Source: Tsukamurella sp. M9C (GTDB taxonomy: Bacteria > Actinomycetota > Actinomycetes > Mycobacteriales > Mycobacteriaceae). From it: a DNA stretch of 64,000 bases. Shown piece after piece: positions 59,289-64,000 of this stretch. The DNA lies in NCBI RefSeq assembly GCF_020169415.1, contig NZ_JAIULG010000005.1:62001-126000 (forward strand). The letters run 5' to 3'. The first letter of the stretch is position 1; each line of letters begins with the position of its first letter. A model generated the notes under the pieces. It saw only the letters and a program-made list of their open reading frames with translations, made no database searches and was not told where the DNA came from. Position numbers and translations under genes: made by a program.

Positions 59289-59859
59289 CTACGGGCCTGC
59301 AACGACAGTGAGCCGTGCTTCTGCGGCATTTGCCTGCACTGTGTGCTCAACGGCTTCGTCGGAGATTCGGGAGCGGTAGTAGGTTCGCGGCGTGGTGTCC
59401 ACGACGATGACGTGCAGTTGCATCGTGCGGACGGGCTGGTTCTGCACAGTGATGGTCGCGAGCGCTCGAGCAGCGGGTACCCCATCGGTGATCGTTGGGG
59501 AGACGGAGATGTCGCCCACCCGCGAGGCGATACCCGAGGAGCGCGGGTTGGCCGTCTCAGCGGCGATGTTCCGAGCCAAGTCCTGAATCGACGATCGCTC
59601 AGGGATGCTCGCGTGGCCGCGCACCCGGCCGAGGTCAATCGCCGACTTCCGGTCGACGTTCGACATCTGCGCTGTCGCGAGCGCATCCCCCTGGTATCGG
59701 TAGAACTTCCAGCCCTCAAGGGTTGCGCGTGGGATAGCCAACGGTGCCCCGACGAGGCCAGGATCTGCGGACGCCGTACTCGCCCCCCGCGATCACCGTG
59801 ACGGCGGTCAGTGTTGCACCGGCGACGAGCCGTCGGAGTTCGATAGTTCTCGTCAACAT
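59289..59859 (-). pseudogene. Secreted protein gene with a frameshift in a six-G run
   Basis: ATG 59859 starts a signal peptide (LTRTIELRRLVAGATLTAVTVIAG). At the G run (59783-59788, C on the plus strand) this frame turns into an unrelated short tail. Removing one G joins it to the downstream frame, giving AGASTASADPGLVGAPLAI and an Ala-Ser-Ala cleavage site. The mature part, about 160 residues, includes FYRYQGDALATAQMSN and SISVSPTITDG-like residues, and reads intact to a stop at 59289. It is either a real indel, a slippage-controlled gene, or a sequencing error. The function of the mature domain is unknown. Confidence 0.7.
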
Positions 59860-60087
59860 GTCGTACCTGCCCCCGTCTAATCTGTGACACGTCGTGGCTG
59901 GGTCCGCATCGCCGCACCCACGAGGTGGCAAACACTACATCCTCATTGGCAAAGTGCGGCGCCCAGCCCGGCACGAAGACGCGACGACGATGAGCCCTAT
60001 CTCCACACGGACGAGGTGGTCACGCGGCACCGGGCCGCTGGACCGACGCCACTATTCGCGATCGCGTAGGGTTGATACGCTACCGAC
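59860..60087. promoter_or_regulatory. Divergent promoter region
   Basis: No gene is seen. TACGCT (60076-60081) is spaced so that transcription would start at or next to the ATG at 60088, which has no Shine-Dalgarno sequence. Confidence 0.35.
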
Positions 60088-60375
60088 ATGTCGGCTTCTC
60101 TGCAGTCTCCCGCGCACGACCCGTCGCGGTCGCCCCTTCGGTCCCCGCTGGTCCTGGCGGCGGCACTTGTGTCGATTTCGTTGCTGCTCGCGGGACTGAT
60201 GGCTTGGCATCCCTGGTCCGATGCCCCTGAGGCGCGGCACATCACCGTGACCTCTACCGATCCGTCGGTCATGAAGAACGGTAAGCCGAAGGTGACCTTC
60301 ATCGTCGATTGCGTCCAGGCGGGAGATCAGCTCACGTGCGACTGGGAAAACAATCGCAGTCTCGACCGCTACTAG
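60088..60375 (+). CDS. Small single-span membrane protein
   Basis: 95-residue protein with one membrane segment (PLVLAAALVSISLLLAGLMA, about 21-40) and a short extracytoplasmic domain. Two Cys residues (VDCVQAGDQLTCDW) could form a disulfide. Its 3' end overlaps the convergent gene by 4 bp. Not recognised; possibly leaderless. Confidence 0.6.
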   Translation: MSASLQSPAHDPSRSPLRSPLVLAAALVSISLLLAGLMAWHPWSDAPEARHITVTSTDPSVMKNGKPKVTFIVDCVQAGDQLTCDWENNRSLDRY

Positions 60376-60872
60376 CTCTCGGCCAACCGGTCTCTCCACG
60401 CGATCAGCTGCGGCAGGATCCAGTCCACGGTGCCTGCCGGTGGCGCACCGTAGCCGGTCAGCCACCGCTCGGCCGCCGCGGCAAGGTGCTCGTCGGTGTC
60501 GGTCCCGTGCACCTGGATCCGCTGCGCGACGGCGTGGTCAAGGTCGAGCGGCTGGCCGGCGGGGATCCACTGCAGCCAGACCGCGTCGGCCGTCCCCCAG
60601 CAGCGCATCCGTCCCGGCATCGGGCAGGTCGGCTGGCTGCTCGCGCCCGTCTCGGGCGCGGGCTTGCCGCCGAGTTCGGCTCGCATCGCGTACAGCTCCC
60701 GGCGCCAAGTTGCGACCTGCTTGGCGAGGCGGGCGTGTACGAGGGTGGCCTGCTCCCGCTGCGCGTCGAGCACCATGCTCTCGATGTTGAGGCTGTTCGT
60801 GTCCGCGGTAATGGTGAACTCGACGGCGCTGCCTCCGGGGATCAGATCGGTCAGAGTTCGGGTCCCGGTCAC
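60372..60872 (-). CDS. Hypothetical protein, last gene of a five-gene operon
   Basis: 166-residue soluble protein. It begins LTDLIPGGSAVEFTITADTN, then a helical stretch LDAQREQATLVHARLAKQVA, and ends WILPQLIAWRDRLAES. No family is recognised. It is coupled by ATGA to the small membrane gene upstream. Confidence 0.6.
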   Translation of the reverse strand: MTGTRTLTDLIPGGSAVEFTITADTNSLNIESMVLDAQREQATLVHARLAKQVATWRRELYAMRAELGGKPAPETGASSQPTCPMPGRMRCWGTADAVWLQWIPAGQPLDLDHAVAQRIQVHGTDTDEHLAAAAERWLTGYGAPPAGTVDWILPQLIAWRDRLAES

Positions 60873-61075
60873 GGCTGCTCCTTATTCTGGGGATCAGCCG
60901 TACTCGAGCGCAGTCCGGTTGCCAGTCCCTGCGCGAGGACGGGCAATGCGAGGGCCGGCAGGTAGAGGTGAAGCCACTCCGCGCGGAGGAACGCGCCGCC
61001 GAGGCCGGCGACCAGGAGCAGGAAGATGGCAACTGCGGCGGCGAGGAGGGCGGTGCGTTCCGCTGTGGCGGTCAC
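60869..61075 (-). CDS. Small two-span membrane protein
   Basis: 68 residues: LLAAAVAIFLLLVAGLGGAFL and LHLYLPALALPVLAQGLATGL are two membrane segments forming a hairpin. It overlaps both neighbours by 4 bp. The mixture of soluble proteins and one small membrane protein in this operon could form a membrane-tethered complex. Confidence 0.65.
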   Translation of the reverse strand: MTATAERTALLAAAVAIFLLLVAGLGGAFLRAEWLHLYLPALALPVLAQGLATGLRSSTADPQNKEQP

Positions 61076-61545
61076 TGGTCGTTATCCTCGGGCTCTGGTG
61101 TGTACCAGGCGAAGGCTTCGTACCCGGCCTGCCGACCCGCGCCGATGTCCGTGACCACGTGACCACGCCCGCTGGTCCACGACCCGCTGATCTGGACTCT
61201 TCCGCCCTCGACGGCCCAGCGGTCGAGTGCTGCGGCGAGGATGCGCGGCCCGGCGATCCTCCAGTCGGCGATCGGATAGGTCGATTCGATCGGCTCTGTT
61301 CGGCTGCGGTCGACGAGAACGACGCGGTCGCCGTCGGCGCGGGGCCGTTCGTGATAGCCCAGGACGGTGTCGACCGCCTCCACGAGCTGGTCGAGCGAGC
61401 CGGACACGGCCAACTGCACCGCGTATGAGTCCTCGGGCAGCCCGTTCCTCATCAAGCCCAGCACGGTCTCGTGTATCCGCATCATCTCGGCGTCGACCGC
61501 GTCGAGCAGCTCGCGTTGGCGGCGGTTGCGGTCGGGCTCAGCCAC
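61072..61545 (-). CDS. Hypothetical protein of the VOC-like operon
   Basis: 157-residue soluble acidic protein. The N-terminal helix region RQRELLDAVDAEMMRIHETV is followed by a beta-rich end, VEGGRVQISGSWTSGRGHVV. Not recognised. It overlaps its neighbours by 4 and 8 bp. Confidence 0.6.
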   Translation of the reverse strand: MAEPDRNRRQRELLDAVDAEMMRIHETVLGLMRNGLPEDSYAVQLAVSGSLDQLVEAVDTVLGYHERPRADGDRVVLVDRSRTEPIESTYPIADWRIAGPRILAAALDRWAVEGGRVQISGSWTSGRGHVVTDIGAGRQAGYEAFAWYTPEPEDNDQ

Positions 61546-61939
61546 GGACCGTCATCACCACGGTGTTGCCGTCGCGGTCGGTGAGGCGGCGCGGAAACTG
61601 TTCGGATGCCTGGTCGGCGTTGCCGAATCGGTCGCCGACGGACAGTTCGATCCTGACCCTGCTCGCCGGCCGATCGCCACGCGGATACAGCTCGATCAGC
61701 AGTCCGCCGACCTGTGCCGAGACATGCTCGGGGCCGGCAGCGTGCTTCTCGCGAGTCCAGGTCACGCCCAGCGCATCCCGGTACCACGCAGCTGAGACGT
61801 CGACGTCGTTCACGTAGAGCACCAGCGTCTGTACCTGCGGCGCGTGTCGCGCAGCCAGTGCTCGCCGGGCCCAGCTGCGTGCTTCGATCACGGCACCGTC
61901 GAGTCGTGCCCGCCACTGTTCTTGCTGATCAGAGGGCAC
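61538..61939 (-). CDS. VOC-like (glyoxalase/bleomycin-resistance fold) protein
   Basis: 133-residue protein with a basic N-terminal helix and then a half-module resembling the VOC fold: VQTLVLYVNDVDVSAAWYRD and GVTWTREKHA, later VGGLLIELYPRG and LTDRDGNTVVM. Only part of a usual pair of beta-alpha-beta-beta-beta modules is clear, so it may dimerise. The metal residues of glyoxalase I are not all evident. Confidence 0.6.
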   Translation of the reverse strand: MPSDQQEQWRARLDGAVIEARSWARRALAARHAPQVQTLVLYVNDVDVSAAWYRDALGVTWTREKHAAGPEHVSAQVGGLLIELYPRGDRPASRVRIELSVGDRFGNADQASEQFPRRLTDRDGNTVVMTVRG

Positions 61940-62216
61940 GGCTGACCGCCTGTTCGATTTCGGCTTCGATCTCTGCGTTGAGCCTCTTCACGCCGAGGCG
62001 CACGGCGTGGTGGTTGCTGGCACCGCGTGGTGACGGCGGGATCAGGGTGCGCAGCTGCGCCGAGGCGAGGTCGACGGTCGCCCGGATCAGGTCCAGGTCG
62101 ATGATCGCGCGGCGCAGGTACATCCACTCCGCGGTATGAGGCTCGGTCTGGGCGAGCGCGGTTGTCGCTGCGGCGCGCAGGCCCTCTTCGGTGTCGATCG
62201 GTGCGTCAGGGTCCAT
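61929..62216 (-). CDS. Hypothetical helical protein, first gene of the operon
   Basis: 95-residue protein from ATG 62216 (a longer GTG start at 62252 is possible). It begins MDPDAPIDTEEGLRAAATTA and is helical throughout, ending EIEAEIEQAVSRAL. It overlaps the VOC-like gene by 11 bp. Not recognised. It is divergent from the operon at 62317, with about 100 bp between the starts. Confidence 0.6.
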   Translation of the reverse strand: MDPDAPIDTEEGLRAAATTALAQTEPHTAEWMYLRRAIIDLDLIRATVDLASAQLRTLIPPSPRGASNHHAVRLGVKRLNAEIEAEIEQAVSRAL

Positions 62217-62316
62217 GCAGTGGATCTTCTCTTGAGGGGCTGTTATTTGCACGGGCGGGCTTGAGGCTCAAGCTATTCGGATGCGGATGTCGGTCCCTGG
62301 AGAGAGGATCAGCGGC

Positions 62317-62877
62317 ATGGACGCCGATGATGACCTCGATACTCGCGCCAGCCTCGACTGCGTCGCTCAGCAGGCGGCGGCGCTGCATAGGCTCCTGACC
62401 TCGCTGCCGCCTGACGCCGCGCGGCGCGTCACCGGCGGCGAGAAGGACACGATCTCCCAACTGGCCTCGCGGATGCTGTGGTCCTCCACTGCGGACCTGT
62501 ACCAGCAGGGGCGCTATGAGTACGCGAAGCAGGTGGTCGCGCGGGCCCGGGGCGGCGCAGCGGAGGGGATCACCGAGCTGCGGCTGGTCACGAACTCGCT
62601 CGACACCAGCGAGCAGTTCTGGCGCGCGATCTACCCTGCCGCCGTCGTGGAACGCGTCGGCGGCGAGCTCCGGATCGCACCGCCGGTCGGTCCGGCGCTG
62701 CTGCTCGTGGAGGCGATCGTAGCGCATCTGATCACGACGGTGGACATGGTCGTGCAGACCGATGCCGATGCCGCGGATCGACTGCGGGAGGCCGGATTCG
62801 AGGTCGCGGAAGACGGGACGCAGGCGGTTGACGTCAACGCGACCGACGCAACCATTCACCTGGAGGTACGCCTGTGA
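62317..62877 (+). CDS. Helical domain plus VOC-like domain protein
   Basis: 186-residue protein from ATG 62317 (upstream ATGs 62281 and 62287 are possible). The first 85 residues are helical (LDCVAQQAAALHRLLTSLPP). The rest looks like a VOC module: ITELRLVTNSLDTSEQFWRA, then ADRLREAGFEVAEDG and IHLEVRL. It overlaps the next gene by GTGA. Confidence 0.6.
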   Translation: MDADDDLDTRASLDCVAQQAAALHRLLTSLPPDAARRVTGGEKDTISQLASRMLWSSTADLYQQGRYEYAKQVVARARGGAAEGITELRLVTNSLDTSEQFWRAIYPAAVVERVGGELRIAPPVGPALLLVEAIVAHLITTVDMVVQTDADAADRLREAGFEVAEDGTQAVDVNATDATIHLEVRL

Positions 62878-63170
62878 ACACCGTCGATGAGCTGCGGGCA
62901 CTGCTCGCCGGCCTGCCCGGAGACGTGCCGGTGCTGGTGAGCGGGTACGGGGGCGGCTTCGCCACGGTGGCGTACGGGGGCGTGGTCGGGATGCAGGAGC
63001 TGGATCGTGGCGCCGGCGGCGAGAACATGGGCCGGTTCGCGACGCCAGCCGACGCCGCCGAGGACATCGACGGGCGCGGCGCGGACTGGACGCACATGGT
63101 CGGCGGCACTCCACCGCGGTTGGTCGGCGAGCCCATCACGGCCGTGGTTCTGAGTCGGGAGGGACGATGA
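62874..63170 (+). CDS. Hypothetical protein
   Basis: 98-residue protein, MNTVDELRALLAGLPGDVPVL, then VSGYGGGFATVAYGGVVGMQ. The opening resembles small proteins that begin with a predicted 'dELralLagLpgd.pV' motif found in phage and island genomes. It is coupled at both ends (GTGA, ATGA). Confidence 0.6.
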   Translation: MNTVDELRALLAGLPGDVPVLVSGYGGGFATVAYGGVVGMQELDRGAGGENMGRFATPADAAEDIDGRGADWTHMVGGTPPRLVGEPITAVVLSREGR

Positions 63171-63958
63171 GCGTCGGTCGCGGTTGGCAGCCGCTGGTGG
63201 AGGAGCTGCGGCGGGACCTCGCCGCGGTCGGTGCGGAGCTGTCCCTCGCCTACGAGAAGTACGGCCTGCTCGCAGCCGATGTCTAGCCATGGAGCCCTAC
63301 CGCGCAGGAACTGCTCGACGCGGCGGAGCGGCGCAGCGGCGGGATCTGCGAGGAATGCGGCCAGCCCGGCCGCGAGGTCCCGCTGCCGAGCGGGTGGGTG
63401 AAGACGCGCTGCGAGGAGCACGCCGCGGTGGTGCGCGACGGCGCCTACTGGACGGGCCTGAGCAGGTCGGTCGAGCGTGGCGGGTACACCGCGGTGGGCC
63501 CCGTCGAGCTGGGACCCGCAGCGCCTCTGCGGCTGAGCAGGATCACGCTGTACACCCCGGTGCCTGTGCTGCGCCATGTCGCCGAGGCCTACGGCGCGGC
63601 GCTGAACGCCGAGCCCGTGACCAGCACCGATGAGCGCGGTGAGCTGGTCGAGATGACCGACGTCACGGGCTTCACCATCGAGCTCCGTCCCGTCGAGGCA
63701 GCGGAGGTGCCCACCGTTACGCGGCTGGAGTTCCGTGGTCCCGGCGCCGCGGCCGCGGCTGAGCGTCTGCATGCCGAGACGGGCGATGTCCAGCGACATC
63801 TCTACGGCGGGCACTGGGACACCGTTGCGGGAAACAGCATCCGGTTGGTCGGCCCGGGCGACGAGGTGAGCACCGAGGAGCGGGCACGGATCAGCGAGGC
63901 GATCCGGCGCGGCGAACTCGAGGACGAGCTCGAGCGGATGAACGAGGAGAAGCAGTGA
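63167..63958 (+). pseudogene. VOC-like protein gene interrupted by an in-frame TAG
   Basis: From ATG 63167 the frame reads GWQPLVEELRRDLAAVG... to a TAG at 63284-63286. The same frame continues without a break to 63958, giving AQELLDAAERRSGGICEECG and WVKTRCEEHAAVV, a Cys/His cluster of zinc-ribbon type. A VOC-like part follows (LSRITLYTPVPVLRHVAEAY). Proteins with a W-PLV-EL start, a CE-CG-PG motif and a C--H end are common in actinobacteria, so this was probably one 263-residue gene. A GTG at 63398 could restart translation but would split the Cys cluster. Confidence 0.65.
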
Positions 63959-64000
63959 GCGTTCCGTGGCCCATCGTCGGTGTCGAGTCCCGCGGCGGCG
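63955..64000 (+). CDS. Start of a further coupled gene (cut by right edge)
   Basis: GTG 63955 overlaps the preceding stop (GTGA) and opens a frame reading SVPWPIVGVESRGG to the end of the window. Only 15 codons are visible, so no function can be given. Confidence 0.45.
   Translation, partial: MSVPWPIVGVESRGG

Larger units (their letters stand above)
50098..64000. mobile_element. Genomic island integrated at tRNA-Ser (right end beyond window)
   Basis: It opens with a tRNA-proximal tyrosine integrase. After that come small, mostly unrecognised genes with many 1-8 bp overlaps, a visibly lower GC content in parts, two decayed genes and one frameshifted gene. No capsid, terminase, replication, relaxase or T4SS genes are visible in the 14 kb seen, so prophage, ICE or plain island cannot be told apart. 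Confidence 0.75.

Noticed and set aside
1-64000. CRISPR array, rRNA genes or IS elements
   Set aside because: No regularly spaced repeats, rRNA-like sequence or transposase genes were seen.

Overview
High-GC actinobacterial chromosome of the order Mycobacteriales. The window carries an arabinogalactan/lipoarabinomannan toolkit (three Emb arabinosyltransferases, AftA, DprE1, DprE2, GlfT1, a Wzm/Wzt-type exporter), a Bpa proteasome activator ending in GQYL, and an EspR-like regulator. Gene order matches the dprE1-dprE2-aftA-embCAB and Rv3777-Rv3783 neighbourhoods of M. tuberculosis only in pieces separated by other genes, so the source is probably a non-Mycobacterium genus such as Tsukamurella or a relative. 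The genus is my inference.

Layout. 1-9.6 kb: embC-embA-embB on the minus strand, with embB cut by the left edge. 9.7-11.7 kb: an ImmA/IrrE-type peptidase, a membrane partner and an EspR-like repressor. 11.8-14.7 kb: aroQ, then a TetR regulator (BioQ candidate) divergent from the ECF biotin transporter bioYMN. 14.7-16.9 kb: a 5'-truncated metallophosphoesterase and an iron-regulated siderophore-binding lipoprotein with an IdeR-like box. 16.9-21.9 kb: the dprE1-dprE2-aftA-SDR operon. 22-24 kb: TetR with divergent acyl-CoA dehydrogenase, and an orphan sigma region-4 mini-protein. 24.1-29.2 kb: a four-gene ectoine catabolism operon. 29.2-32.6 kb: HxlR regulator, nitroreductase, glmS. 32.7-35.6 kb: XRE/membrane pair, GtrA flippase-like protein and GT-C glycosyltransferase. 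35.7-38.9 kb: FAD protein, MFS exporter, DoxX. 39-43.3 kb: acyl-CoA ligase, glfT1, wzt, wzm. 43.4-47.9 kb: bpa, a degenerate cysteine-desulfurase homologue, LysE exporter, quinone oxidoreductase. 48-50 kb: SDR plus thiolase.

From about 50.1 kb to the right edge the DNA is a genomic island. A tyrosine integrase starts about 150 bp after the 3' end of a tRNA-Ser(TGA), and the sequence turns into small, mostly unrecognised, tightly overlapping genes. The island holds three DUF5994-type proteins, a DUF309 protein, a cold-shock gene with a coupled 37-residue ORF, a DesA3-like desaturase coupled to a 42-residue basic protein and an opine/alanine-dehydrogenase-like enzyme, a frameshifted secreted protein, and two divergent operons in which three proteins look VOC-like. 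Two genes in the island are related by descent: the 63.2-63.96 kb gene (interrupted by an in-frame TAG) and a decayed fragment of a copy at 52.2-52.5 kb. The far attachment site is not in the window.

How the genes fit together: DprE1/DprE2 make decaprenyl-phospho-arabinose, AftA primes the galactan with the first arabinose, EmbA/B/C extend the arabinan, and Wzm/Wzt with GlfT1 act on the galactan precursor. The GtrA/GT-C pair is a further candidate for polyprenyl-sugar handling. The ectoine operon would convert ectoine to aspartate.
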